A stretch of DNA of 33,667 nucleotides from Clostridiales bacterium. Its GTDB lineage: Bacteria; Bacillota; Clostridia; Christensenellales; CAG-138. The stretch is taken from contig WRCT01000002.1 of assembly GCA_009783775.1 (NCBI GenBank), forward strand, positions 1 to 33,667, written 5' to 3'. A model generated the notes under the pieces. The model had not been told where the DNA came from and did not search any database. It worked only from the letters and a program-made list of their open reading frames with translations. How positions within the stretch are numbered: the first letter of the stretch is position 1; each line of letters begins with the position of its first letter. This document shows, one piece after another, positions 15,938 to 23,416 of the stretch. The position numbers were made by a program, and so were the translations under genes.

Positions 15938-17104
15938 TTAAAATGCCATCGTGTAAATTCTTACAATGTCGTCTGTGTTTAGCGCGCGCACCGCGCCGAT
16001 GGTTCCGCCCAAAGAGGCGGCTTTCGCCATCTGAATAAAGTGATCCCGATCGGTCACGCCGATGTCGCGCAGGTGTGTGGGCAGGCCCAAGCCTCTGATC
16101 CACCCTTCCAGCGCATCCAAGCCTTTGCGCGCCGTTTGTTCCGCATCGGCCTCGGGTGCAAGCTCAAACACCTGCTCCGCGAAACGCCCAAAGAGCGATG
16201 GATTTTCACCGCACACATAGCGCGCCCAAACCGGAAGCAGAACCGCTATCGTGGCGCCGTGAGCCGCATTGTAAGTCACGCTTAACGGCGCACCCATCTC
16301 ATGCGTCGCCCAATCCTGGTTCCTGCCCGCGCCCAAAAGGCCGTTGTGCGCCAGGATAGAGGCCCACAAAAGGTTGGCCAACACATCATAATCCGCTTGC
16401 TCCGTCAAGACCGTGCAGGAACAGTCGACGACCGTTTTCATAACGGCCTCGCAAAGGCGGTTACTGAGTGCGTCTCCCTGCAGGTTCGAAAAATAACGCT
16501 CTGTCACATGGGAGAACATATCTATGATACCGTATGTCAGATGCTCTTTCGGCACCCCGACGGCGAGCTCCGGATTGATCAGTGTAAAAGCGGGGCGGAT
16601 ACAGTCCCCCATGACGTCCCGTTTCTCCGCTGTCGTCTCATTTGTAATGACTGATCCGCAGCTTCCCTCGCTGCCGGTGGAGGGCGTGGTCATCACCACA
16701 CCGATCGGCAGCGCCGCCCGCGCCGCCGCTCTGCCCGTATAAAAGTCCCACACATCCCCCTCGTAAAGCGCGCCGAGGGCAATCGCCTTGGCGGTATCAA
16801 TGACGCTGCCGCCGCCGATTGCTATCACACAGCCGATGCGTTCCGCTTTGCATAAAGCGATTCCCTTGTAAACCAAGGACAACACAGGGTTTGGCACAAC
16901 GCCTCCCAACTGCCGCCAAGTCACGCTTTCGGCTTCAAGGGAGGCGGTCACCCTTGCCAACAGGCCTGAGCTGACGACAAAGCCCTCTCCGTAATGCACA
17001 ATTAAAACATTCTGAGAAAAGACTTTTGCCTCCTGTCCTGCCAGCGATTCAGCATTGCGCCGGAGGATAAAACGGGTGGGCGATACAAACGTAAAATCCT
17101 GCAT
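15938..17104 (-). CDS. Iron-containing (group III) alcohol dehydrogenase
   Basis: A 388-residue protein with GGAG upstream of ATG 17104. The dinucleotide site is IAIGGGSVIDTAKAIALGA. The segment MTTPSTGSEGSCGSVITNE is the usual TxxGTGSE region. Metal ligands are seen as YGIIDMFSHVTERY (Asp, His) and NQDWATHEMGAPLSVTYNAAHGATIAVLLP (two His). It resembles the butanol-dehydrogenase/YqhD branch that reduces aldehydes with NAD(P)H. It is the first gene after a MerR-type promoter, consistent with induction by a toxic aldehyde such as the acetaldehyde released by DeoC; that link is inference. Confidence 0.93.
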   Translation of the reverse strand: MQDFTFVSPTRFILRRNAESLAGQEAKVFSQNVLIVHYGEGFVVSSGLLARVTASLEAESVTWRQLGGVVPNPVLSLVYKGIALCKAERIGCVIAIGGGSVIDTAKAIALGALYEGDVWDFYTGRAAARAALPIGVVMTTPSTGSEGSCGSVITNETTAEKRDVMGDCIRPAFTLINPELAVGVPKEHLTYGIIDMFSHVTERYFSNLQGDALSNRLCEAVMKTVVDCSCTVLTEQADYDVLANLLWASILAHNGLLGAGRNQDWATHEMGAPLSVTYNAAHGATIAVLLPVWARYVCGENPSLFGRFAEQVFELAPEADAEQTARKGLDALEGWIRGLGLPTHLRDIGVTDRDHFIQMAKAASLGGTIGAVRALNTDDIVRIYTMAF

Positions 17105-17133
17105 AATTTTTCTCCTGCTCTATGTTTGATTCC

Positions 17134-17164
17134 ACCATAAACCTTATAGTAACTATAATGTCAA
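17134..17164 (-). promoter_or_regulatory. MerR-type promoter for the Fe-ADH operon
   Basis: On the minus strand TTGACA (17164-17159), a 19-bp spacer and TATGGT (17139-17134). The spacer contains the perfect 7-1-7 dyad TTATAGTAACTATAA (17144-17158). Overlong 19-20 bp spacers holding a dyad are the hallmark of promoters activated by MerR proteins. A near-identical copy lies at 18049-18079. Confidence 0.88.
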
Positions 17165-17184
17165 GTCTTTTTTTGCCTCAAATG

Positions 17185-17193
17185 TGTTATACT
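17185..17193 (+). promoter_or_regulatory. Extended -10 promoter of the MerR gene
   Basis: TGT-TATACT (17185-17193), an extended -10 about 22 bp before the ATG at 17216; no good -35 is present. AGAGGAAG serves as ribosome site. Confidence 0.5.
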
Positions 17194-17215
17194 TGCAGAA
17201 AGAAAAGAGGAAGAC

Positions 17216-18052
17216 ATGAATAACCTGACGATTGGGCAAATGGCCAAGTGCAATGGGATTTCAACCCAGACTCTCCGCCTGTACGATAAAATGGGATTGC
17301 TGAAACCATGTATACGAAACAGCGAGACCGACTACCGCTACTATGACCTGCGTCAATCGGCCTGTCTGGATATGATTCAGTATATGAAGACGCTCGGCAT
17401 CTCACTGAAAGAAATCAAAAGAATATTGGATGAACAGGATATCGACGTGATTACCGCTATGCTGCAAAAACGCCTCTCTGAAATTGACCGGCAGATCCAC
17501 GATCTAAACGTCACCAAGGGCGCCATAAGAAACATGGCAAGCGGGCTGCATACCTATCGCTCCATCCCGGTGCAGAATACAGTAGTATGGGAAACCCTGC
17601 CGGCGCGTTTGATTCACTCCTATCCCATTTGCGAGGACTTCTCCACAAAGGGGAATAATTATTTTGAAGCCGTACTGCGGGAGGTCAGGAGCGATCTGAT
17701 CTCCCGCAAAATTCCTGTCTCCTATTTCTGCAACGTAGGCACCACAATCCATCTCGATGATTTTGCGCGGAGAAACTATATGAGCAACAGGGTGTTTATC
17801 TGGGCAGACAAATATACTGCGGGAATCCTGCCTGCAGAAACCATTCCGGGCGGCAGCTATCTCTGTGTTTATTTTGAAAATTACCGCAGAGAAACCGAGC
17901 ATCGGGAAAAGCTCCATGCCTTTGCTGCCGGCGTCGGATACCGTTTTGTCGGCGACTTTGTGTGTGAATCCATTTCGGAATTCCCCATATTTCAAAAAGC
18001 CGAGCGAAACTCGTTTATCAAGATTCAAATCGCTGTCGAAAAAAACACTTGA
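17216..18052 (+). CDS. MerR-family regulator with GyrI-like effector domain
   Basis: A 278-residue protein. The N-terminal winged helix reads LTIGQMAKCNGISTQTLRLYDKMGLLKP, followed by the YRYYDLRQSACLDMIQYMKTLGISLKEI wing and helix typical of BmrR/BltR-like members. A coiled-coil dimer helix spans about residues 78-105. The C-terminal 160 residues resemble the GyrI/BmrR multidrug-binding fold, ending VCESISEFPIFQKAERNSFIKIQIAV. It sits between two copies of the same MerR promoter and probably activates both the Fe-ADH operon and the VOC/phosphorylase genes. Its stop codon lies inside the -35 of the downstream promoter. Confidence 0.94.
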   Translation: MNNLTIGQMAKCNGISTQTLRLYDKMGLLKPCIRNSETDYRYYDLRQSACLDMIQYMKTLGISLKEIKRILDEQDIDVITAMLQKRLSEIDRQIHDLNVTKGAIRNMASGLHTYRSIPVQNTVVWETLPARLIHSYPICEDFSTKGNNYFEAVLREVRSDLISRKIPVSYFCNVGTTIHLDDFARRNYMSNRVFIWADKYTAGILPAETIPGGSYLCVYFENYRRETEHREKLHAFAAGVGYRFVGDFVCESISEFPIFQKAERNSFIKIQIAVEKNT

Positions 18053-18079
18053 CATTATAGTTGCTATAAGGTTTATGGT
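18049..18079 (+). promoter_or_regulatory. MerR-type promoter for VOC and phosphorylase genes
   Basis: TTGACA (18049-18054), a 19-bp spacer and TATGGT (18074-18079). The dyad TTATAGTTGCTATAA (18055-18069) differs at one base from the copy upstream of Fe-ADH, and the flanking GGTT is also kept. The MerR stop TGA is within the -35. Confidence 0.88.
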
Positions 18080-18150
18080 AAAAGCGAAGGGGACCCCCTC
18101 TCCTTTTTATGGGAACCCCTGAAGTATCAAGCATAAGGAGGAGCGCTTTT

Positions 18151-18588
18151 ATGGATGCGCGAGCTTTGCTGACAAAGGTGAATGATATCTGCCTTTATGT
18201 TAAGGATTTTCAAGGCTCCTTGCGATTCTATACTGAAAAGTTCGGATTCAAGGTAAAGCGGCTGCAACCGGATGCCGACCATGCCAACTACGCCGAATTC
18301 GCATTTCATGGGACAAGTGTGACCATGTGGGATGTGAAAGGCGTGTCCGAAGTGTTGGATCCCACCTGTTTGGGCGGAGAAGGCCATCACTTTATGATTG
18401 CCGTAAAGGTTCCCGCGGCGGACGATGTGGACGCCATACATACCGCGCTTGTTTCACGCGGCGTCCCCTGCCTGTCCGCGCCAACCGTTTATCCTTTCGG
18501 TTCCAAAGCAGCCTATTACCAAGACTACGAGAAGAACATCTGGGAAGTTTTTGCTTGGATGGAAGGAAACGGGCCGGGTCTATTATAG
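18151..18588 (+). CDS. VOC (glyoxalase/bleomycin-resistance fold) protein
   Basis: A 145-residue protein from ATG 18151, chosen for AAGGAGGAG upstream; the frame extends to 18109. Two beta-alpha-beta-beta-beta modules are visible: VNDICLYVKDFQGSLRFYTEKFGFKVKRL and MIAVKVPAADDVDAIHTALVSRGVP. The end NIWEVFAW has the usual metal glutamate. The first-module His ligand normally found before LYVKD is replaced (NDICLYV), so glyoxalase I activity is doubtful and a binding or different lyase role is possible. Control by the MerR promoter and position before the nucleoside phosphorylase tie it to the aldehyde/nucleoside block. Confidence 0.85.
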   Translation: MDARALLTKVNDICLYVKDFQGSLRFYTEKFGFKVKRLQPDADHANYAEFAFHGTSVTMWDVKGVSEVLDPTCLGGEGHHFMIAVKVPAADDVDAIHTALVSRGVPCLSAPTVYPFGSKAAYYQDYEKNIWEVFAWMEGNGPGLL

Positions 18589-18618
18589 AAAATCCAAAGG
18601 AAAGGAAAAGAAAAAAAC

Positions 18619-19443
18619 ATGATGTCCGAACAGAAAACCTATTTGGCCTCCGCGCCCAAGGCCGGAAATGAGGGCGTATATCATTTGCGCTTAAAACAGG
18701 GTGATGTGCCCAGTTATGTGCTCCTGCCCGGCGCCCCCGAACGCACTATGGTCATTGCAGAAAACTGGGAGCAAGTGCAAGAACTTGCCCAATACCGGGA
18801 GTATAAAACGGTGACAGGCAGTTACAAGGGTATGCCGTTGGCCGCGACATCCACCGGAATCGGGTGCCCGGGCGCTGAAATTTGCATTCATGAGCTGAAT
18901 GTCGTGGGCGTACACACCTGCATAAGGGTGGGCACTACCGGTTGCATCGTGCCGGACTTTGACCTGGGCGATTTGATTATTCCCGTCGCCTGCATTCGCA
19001 AGGACGGCACCTCCATTGCATATGTGGAGCCGGAGTTTCCGGCCTTTGCAAACACCAGAGTGGTCATGGCGCTCATGCAGGCTTGTGAGCGTTTGAACTA
19101 CCGCTACGGCCTTGGGCTGAGCTATACGGTCGGTTCGTTTTATATTGGTCAGGGCCGCCCCCTACAGGAGGGTGGCGGCGGGTATTGGCCATCCTTTGCC
19201 GAGAAAATCATCTCGGATCTGCAATCGGCCCGTGTGACCAATATTGAAATGGATACCGCCGGACAATATGTTGTGGGATATCTGCACGGCATGAGAATGG
19301 GCGCCATTCTCTCTGTTATTGCCAATCGTGTTTTGGATCGTTGGGGCGACAACGGCGGCGAAGAAAGAGCCTGCCGGGCGGCCTGTGAAGCTATGAAGAT
19401 TCTGGCGGAGTGGGATCAGTCGGCCGGAGGAGCCATTCATTAA
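18619..19443 (+). CDS. Nucleoside phosphorylase, uridine phosphorylase (PNP/UDP) family
   Basis: A 274-residue protein 30 bp after the VOC gene, with AAAGGAAAGGAAAAG upstream; ATG 18619 and 18622 are both possible starts. Family motifs: VLLPGAPERTMVI (phosphate-site strand), ATSTGIGCPGAEICIHEL, VGTTGCIVPDFDLGDLIIP, and NIEMDTAGQYVVGYL with the ribose-binding Glu-Met-Asp (normally Glu-Met-Glu). The enzyme releases base and (deoxy)ribose-1-phosphate from nucleosides using phosphate. It supplies the missing step between the nucleoside importer and DeoC, except that no phosphopentomutase is in the window. The Asp in place of the second Glu may reflect altered sugar specificity. Confidence 0.9.
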   Translation: MMSEQKTYLASAPKAGNEGVYHLRLKQGDVPSYVLLPGAPERTMVIAENWEQVQELAQYREYKTVTGSYKGMPLAATSTGIGCPGAEICIHELNVVGVHTCIRVGTTGCIVPDFDLGDLIIPVACIRKDGTSIAYVEPEFPAFANTRVVMALMQACERLNYRYGLGLSYTVGSFYIGQGRPLQEGGGGYWPSFAEKIISDLQSARVTNIEMDTAGQYVVGYLHGMRMGAILSVIANRVLDRWGDNGGEERACRAACEAMKILAEWDQSAGGAIH

Positions 19444-19454
19444 ACGAAAAATCA

Positions 19455-19471
19455 GCAAAAGACACTTTTGC
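19455..19471. repeat. Small hairpin after the phosphorylase gene
   Basis: GCAAAAG-ACA-CTTTTGC (19455-19471) forms a 7-bp stem 12 bp after the stop. There is no T tract on the plus strand, so it is at best a weak terminator or a 3'-end protecting element. Confidence 0.35.
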
Positions 19472-19562
19472 AAAAAGCAATGATATGGGCGATGCGCATC
19501 ATGCCCGCCTGTCTTTCATTCTCTTTGGGGGCTTTCTCATGTTCGCAAATCTTGCTCACAAT

Positions 19563-19608
19563 TGTTCACAAACCAACTATTGTATTGTGAACATCCATAA
19601 GCTATAAT
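19563..19608 (+). promoter_or_regulatory. Orphan promoter with operator-like dyad
   Basis: TGTTCACAA (19563-19571) and TTGTGAACA (19585-19593) form a perfect 9-bp inverted repeat with a 13-nt centre. TTGTAT (19580-19585), a 17-bp spacer and TATAAT (19603-19608) form a plus-strand promoter whose -35 abuts the right arm. No protein gene starts within 290 bp; the first structured feature downstream is the tRNA-like sequence at 19672. Confidence 0.5.
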
Positions 19609-19671
19609 TGCGTTAGACGACACTATGCGCATTGCAATCCCTGTATTTTCGGGCACTTAACGGTTTCACTT

Positions 19672-19742
19672 GCGCTTCATGCGTTGCGACTGTCTGGCTG
19701 AGGACCGGAAGGTCGGGGGTTCGAATCCCTCAGGGCGCGCCA
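19672..19742 (+). tRNA. tRNA-Arg-like sequence with collapsed D arm (degenerate tRNA or 3' tRNA fragment)
   Basis: The 3' part is a good tRNA: anticodon arm TCTGG-CTGAGGA-CCGGA (19693-19709), variable region AAGGTC, T arm GGGGG-TTCGAAT-CCCTC (19715-19731), acceptor strand AGGGCGC, discriminator G and encoded CCA (19740-19742). The body resembles clostridial tRNA-Arg, but the anticodon triplet reads GAG. GCGCTTC (19672-19678) can pair with six of the seven acceptor bases (two G-U), but only about 14 nt separate it from the anticodon stem, too few for a normal D arm. It is either a decayed tRNA, a 3' remnant left at an integration site, or an unusual RNA. A normal charging tRNA is unlikely. Confidence 0.5.
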
Positions 19743-19763
19743 AAAAAACGCCGTCGCACGCGG

Positions 19764-19848
19764 CAATGAAGAATGATAAATGATGAATGGCAAATGATAA
19801 ACCGGCTTTGCGGCGACATTTTTTGTGTTCATCATTTGCCATTGGCGC
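19764..19848. repeat. Heptamer array pair, AATGAT family
   Basis: Five 7-mers (CAATGAA, GAATGAT, AAATGAT, GAATGGC, AAATGAT) occupy 19764-19798. An inverted partial copy with the same 7-nt phase lies at about 19828-19845 (TTCATC ATTTGCC ATTG). The 30-nt centre holds a GC-rich segment and a T tract. A second array pair of this family is at 33227-33367. Confidence 0.75.
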
Positions 19849-19905
19849 AAGCGGATTGTTCATCATGTATTCCCGCCTGCGGGCGGTGTCTTTTCGGAAG
19901 GAAAT

Positions 19906-20229
19906 ATGGACAAAAAAGAACTGGTCAATCAATACAAAAACCGTGCGCAGACGGGCGGGGTCTTTGCCATCAAAAATACCCTGCGGGATAAGTGGTATGT
20001 TGACGCCACAGTTGACCTTAAGGCCGCGCAAAACCGTTTCGCGTTTTTCGGCAGTACGCACCTGAAACTGGCCGAGGATTATAAGGCGCAAGGGGGCGCA
20101 GGTTTTGCCTTTACTGTGCTGGAAGAACTGCAAAAGGGCGAGACCCAAACGGACAGAGCGTTTAAGGACGATTTGTCGCTGCTAAAGACCATTTGGCTGG
20201 AAAAGCTGACCGGACAAGACTTGTATTAG
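19906..20229 (+). CDS. Small GIY-YIG-like protein
   Basis: A 107-residue protein from ATG 19906 (GGAAGGAAAT upstream). The segment GGVFAIKNTLRDKWYVDAT has the spacing of a degenerate GIY...YIG pair, followed by a helix-rich tail (AFKDDLSLLKTIWLEKL). Many Firmicutes encode similar roughly 100-residue proteins annotated as GIY-YIG family without shown nuclease activity. The key GIY tyrosine is replaced by Phe and YIG by YVD, so catalysis is doubtful. It is followed 20 bp later by the EamA gene. Confidence 0.65.
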   Translation: MDKKELVNQYKNRAQTGGVFAIKNTLRDKWYVDATVDLKAAQNRFAFFGSTHLKLAEDYKAQGGAGFAFTVLEELQKGETQTDRAFKDDLSLLKTIWLEKLTGQDLY

Positions 20230-20249
20230 ACGAAGGAGGGGGCTCGCCC

Positions 20250-20663
20250 ATGTGGATTGCCTACGCGCTGCTGGCCGCGCTGTTTGCTGCGGTCACGTCC
20301 ATTTTGGCGAAACTGGGACTGGAGGGCGTCAATTCCAATCTTGCCACCGCGATCCGCACGGCGGTCGTGCTGCTTATGGCCTGGGGTATTGTTTTCATCA
20401 CGGGCAAGCAGCACGAGGTTACGAACATCACGCAAAAGTCCTGGCTGTTTCTGATCCTGTCCGGCCTGGCGACAGGGCTGTCCTGGCTGTTTTACTATAA
20501 GGCGCTCCAGATGGGCGACGCCTCCAAAGTCGTGCCGATCGACAAACTCAGCGTGGTGATATCCATGCTGCTGGCCTTTGTGTTTCTGGGCGAGAAGGCC
20601 GATGTCAAAACCATTCTCGGCGGCCTGCTGATTACGGCGGGCACGATCGTTTTGGTTGTTTAG
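20250..20663 (+). CDS. EamA/DMT-family small transporter
   Basis: A 137-residue membrane protein from ATG 20250 with AAGGAGGG upstream. It has about five hydrophobic helices. The single EamA unit shows MWIAYALLAALFAAVTSILAKLGL at the start and GLATGLSWLFYYKALQMGDASKVVPIDKLSVVISMLLAFVFLGEK, the strongly conserved core of one-domain drug/metabolite transporters. These short members probably act as dimers in the cytoplasmic membrane; the substrate is unknown. No T-rich terminator is seen after the stop; the dispersed inverted repeat begins 47 bp later. Confidence 0.9.
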   Translation: MWIAYALLAALFAAVTSILAKLGLEGVNSNLATAIRTAVVLLMAWGIVFITGKQHEVTNITQKSWLFLILSGLATGLSWLFYYKALQMGDASKVVPIDKLSVVISMLLAFVFLGEKADVKTILGGLLITAGTIVLVV

Positions 20664-20709
20664 CGACTTGTTTCACGGGAAATCCGACTTAATCAGCGGT
20701 TCCTATGAC

Positions 20710-20873
20710 GTCATTGCGCGGAGCGAAAAGGAATTGTGTGACACCAAGTTGGACGACGGAGCAATCCAGATAATGTCGGAGCAATCTACAAATGCGTTTT
20801 AAGGAACTCCGAAACTGGATTGCTTCGTCGGGTTGCTCCATTTTTATGAAACTTGCGTACTCCTCGCAATGAC
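20710..20873. repeat. Dispersed long inverted repeat, GTCATTGCGAGGAG type
   Basis: The outer arms GTCATTGCGCGGAG (20710-20723) and CTCCTCGCAATGAC (20860-20873) match at 13 of 14. The inner arms GACGGAGCAATCCAG (20755-20769) and CTGGATTGCTTCGTC (20815-20829) match at 14 of 15. This is a widely distributed bacterial intergenic palindrome whose translation gives spurious CHCEE...DEAIQ peptides. The copy is about 164 bp, has no gene, and looks partly decayed in the middle. Confidence 0.85.
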
Positions 20874-20932
20874 AGATAGAAAAAACTTGCATTCATGCAT
20901 TTGGTGTGCAAAATCGCAATCAGCGATTGATA

Positions 20933-23407
20933 TTACAGCGGACCCAACTCCACCAGCCAGCGCAGGATACGTGCTGCGTCCGCAGCGGAGACAGGGCCTG
21001 CGCCGGACGTCACTTTGGCGTTGCGCTCTCCCTGCGCGGATAGGGTTGTCAGTTGCACCAGGGCGCGTAAAATGTGGGACGCGTCCGCCGCGTTGACCAA
21101 ACCGTCACAGTTCGCGTCACCGCGCAGATAGGAATCTTTGGTTGGCGTCGGTGTTGGTGTTGGTGTCGGCGCGGGCGTCGGTGTAGACGTGGGCGTCGGT
21201 GTAGACGTGGGCGTCGGTGTAGACGTAGGCGTTGGCGTTGGCGTGGGTGTTGGTGTCGGTGTCGGCGTGGGTGTTGCGGTCGGCGTAGGTGTTGGCGTTG
21301 TTTCAGGCGCGACTGCCGCCGTCTTGAGGAAGATATCCAGGCAGAAGGTGTAGCCGACAAAATTGAGATTCATGATTTCATCGTACAGTCTGAACTCCGG
21401 CGTGAGGCCGCTGGTGCGCAGCGCGATACTGCGGGTGGCGTTGCCTGTCACGGCGTTCACATTGTGGACCCGCCAGCCGTTATAGTTCGCGCCGCCGTGG
21501 ATTTTGGCATTCAACGCTGAGATTTCATAATACACATTCTCGCCGCCTGTCTCAAAGGCCGTGCCGGAGGACCAGCCCGGACTTTGCCCCGCGTCGTTGG
21601 TGAATGTCCACAGTTCGTCCTCCTCGCCCAGCGTCCAGCGATAGGTCCCGATGTTATCCAAAATCGAAATCGGCAGCGTATGCGCACCGTCCCCTATCGC
21701 CGCGGTAAAAGCCACCGCCGCCTGCCCGCCTTCGGTGCCCGCAGCCATTGCCATATAATGCGTGGCGGAATCATTGTGCCGGGCGGCCAGAACGATTTCG
21801 GCGCCGTCATACAGCCAGGCGAGATCGGTCACGCGGATCCATTTGTCAGGTCCGTCCGGATCCGGCGTCGGCGGCGCGGTCGGCGGCGCGGTTGGCGTGG
21901 GCGTGGGTGTCGGGGAAGGGGTTGGCGTTGCCGTTTCCTCCGGTGTGGCGGGCGGGTTCGCCATCTTCACATAAAAGCCCAGCGTCTGTCCCGAAATATT
22001 CGTGCCGACGGTGCCCGTATAGGCACGCCAGTCGGGGTTTGTGTCGAAAACGCCGAGGTAGCGTCCGTTCTGCATCAGATAACCGTTGCTCTCCAGCGTC
22101 CAGGGCTTGCTCTCGGTTCCGATGCGCACGCCGTTGTTCGCGTTGCCCGTGTAGAGCCAGCGGTTCGTCTCGCCGAAAGGATAGAAGGTGATATTCGCGC
22201 CCTGCCGTGCCACATTCCATTGCAGGGAAAGGGCGGGTGCGGCCGCGAGTTTGTTGTCTGAGACCGTGACCGTTCTGCCATAGGGCGCGCCTGAGGTGTG
22301 GTTGTCGCTGTGCGGCAGGGCGTAGGTGAGACCGCCTTTGCGCATGGTGATCACGACCGAGTCCTCGGGGCCAATATCCGAAAGATTGGTCAGAATCCAG
22401 TCCGTGCCGGGAATGAACGGTCCCGGCGTCGGCGTGGGCGGACCGGACGTTGGGGTCGGCGTGGGCACGCGGGTGGGGCCCGGCGTGGTGCCGCTGCTGC
22501 CGGAAGGTGAGATCAAATCGTCCGGCACCGCCAGGCCAAAGATCAGCCAGGCATATTCGGGGTAGTCGATGAACACATTGCGGTTGCCCTGAATGCTCTG
22601 CGTCACGTCGTTGCGGCCCATCTCCCAGGTGTCCACGGGGTCCGACAAATGCCATTCCAGCAGGGTCTCCAGGCTCTCGATCGCCTTTTGCCCGTTGGAA
22701 GTATTGCCGCCGAAACTGCCGGGCGGCTGCCGGACGAACAAGTTCGTATTCTCGGGATAGGTTGTGTACACATAGAGAAAGATCCGCGCCACATCGCCCT
22801 TTATGCCGTCCAGGGGTTCCACCAAGCCGCTGCAGTCGTTCGCGCTGTAAGTCGTGAGATACCAAAGCACCTCCTTGCCCTCATAGTAGCCTGTGCGGTG
22901 GGCGAGGCCCTTTTCTTTGACATTGCCCATCGTATAGTTGCCGCGCGTGCTGTTCACGCCCGGGTTCGTCGGGCGCAGGTGGTGCAGGTCCGAGCCCGCG
23001 CCGGACTGGTTGAAATACCCCAAACTCTGTGGCCAGGTATGCTCCCGGTTGAAGTTTTCGCTCTGCGCGTCGCTGTAAAAGATCTGCGTGCCCGCGACCC
23101 CGTTTTGCGCGTCCGTAAAGGTCCAGTGCGTGGTGAGCGAGGTATAGCTCACCTTCGTGGTATGTGTGCCGCTCATCAATTGGCCCAGCGCGGTTTTCAG
23201 CGCACCCGCGTCCAGTCCGCAAAGGGTCTCAAAAGCGGCGTCATTTGCCGCGTAATAAGCCTGCGCCTGCGCGGAAAGCGCGGTCGCGGTTTCGTGGCGG
23301 GTCCCGGGGTTATAGGCCGTTGCTGCGCTTACGAGAACACTAAAAACCAGGGTCGCGCAAAGCAGCCCCGGTATGCCAATCAACAATCGTTTCGCGTTCT
23401 TTGCCAT
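20933..23407 (-). CDS. Secreted endonuclease I-family nuclease with C-terminal dockerin
   Basis: An 824-residue protein. A signal peptide spans about 1-31 (KNAKRLL, hydrophobic core, SAATA). The endonuclease I domain (about 40-300) has NREHTWPQS (His123), DLHHLRPTN (140-148) and TRGN, the beta-beta-alpha-metal nuclease pattern of EndA/NucM. Two related beta-rich domains follow (about 335-490 and 525-695), separated by Thr-Pro linkers; the last linker is a long TPTP tract. The C-terminus (about 758-824) is a dockerin: LRGDANCDGLVNAADASHILRAL has all five calcium ligands, and the second repeat (KVTSGAGPVSAADAARIL) is degenerate. It probably degrades extracellular DNA or RNA while attached to a cohesin scaffold. 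It is likely co-transcribed with the paralogue 10 bp upstream. Confidence 0.9.
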   Translation of the reverse strand: MAKNAKRLLIGIPGLLCATLVFSVLVSAATAYNPGTRHETATALSAQAQAYYAANDAAFETLCGLDAGALKTALGQLMSGTHTTKVSYTSLTTHWTFTDAQNGVAGTQIFYSDAQSENFNREHTWPQSLGYFNQSGAGSDLHHLRPTNPGVNSTRGNYTMGNVKEKGLAHRTGYYEGKEVLWYLTTYSANDCSGLVEPLDGIKGDVARIFLYVYTTYPENTNLFVRQPPGSFGGNTSNGQKAIESLETLLEWHLSDPVDTWEMGRNDVTQSIQGNRNVFIDYPEYAWLIFGLAVPDDLISPSGSSGTTPGPTRVPTPTPTSGPPTPTPGPFIPGTDWILTNLSDIGPEDSVVITMRKGGLTYALPHSDNHTSGAPYGRTVTVSDNKLAAAPALSLQWNVARQGANITFYPFGETNRWLYTGNANNGVRIGTESKPWTLESNGYLMQNGRYLGVFDTNPDWRAYTGTVGTNISGQTLGFYVKMANPPATPEETATPTPSPTPTPTPTAPPTAPPTPDPDGPDKWIRVTDLAWLYDGAEIVLAARHNDSATHYMAMAAGTEGGQAAVAFTAAIGDGAHTLPISILDNIGTYRWTLGEEDELWTFTNDAGQSPGWSSGTAFETGGENVYYEISALNAKIHGGANYNGWRVHNVNAVTGNATRSIALRTSGLTPEFRLYDEIMNLNFVGYTFCLDIFLKTAAVAPETTPTPTPTATPTPTPTPTPTPTPTPTSTPTPTSTPTPTSTPTPAPTPTPTPTPTKDSYLRGDANCDGLVNAADASHILRALVQLTTLSAQGERNAKVTSGAGPVSAADAARILRWLVELGPL
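21173..21226. repeat. Three tandem 18-bp units in the Thr-Pro linker
   Basis: GGGCGTCGGTGTAGACGT is present three times without interruption and encodes the TPTSTP-type linker of the nuclease. Such in-frame units can expand or contract linker length. Confidence 0.85.
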
Positions 23408-23416
23408 AATGATACC

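Noticed and set aside
19666..20148. 160-residue minus frame with a peptide like RPEGFEPPTFRSSARQSQ
   Set aside because: This peptide is the antisense translation of a tRNA 3' half; the frame also runs across the heptamer repeats and the opposite strand of the GIY-YIG-like gene.
20689..20892. 67-residue minus frame with CHCEE and DEAIQ words
   Set aside because: It is the known spurious translation of the GTCATTGCGAGGAG-type intergenic palindrome, which is annotated as a repeat instead.
21138..21353. Val-Gly repeat protein on the plus strand
   Set aside because: It is the complement of the Thr-Pro linker of the nuclease gene, which has a signal peptide, domains and a dockerin in the other frame.
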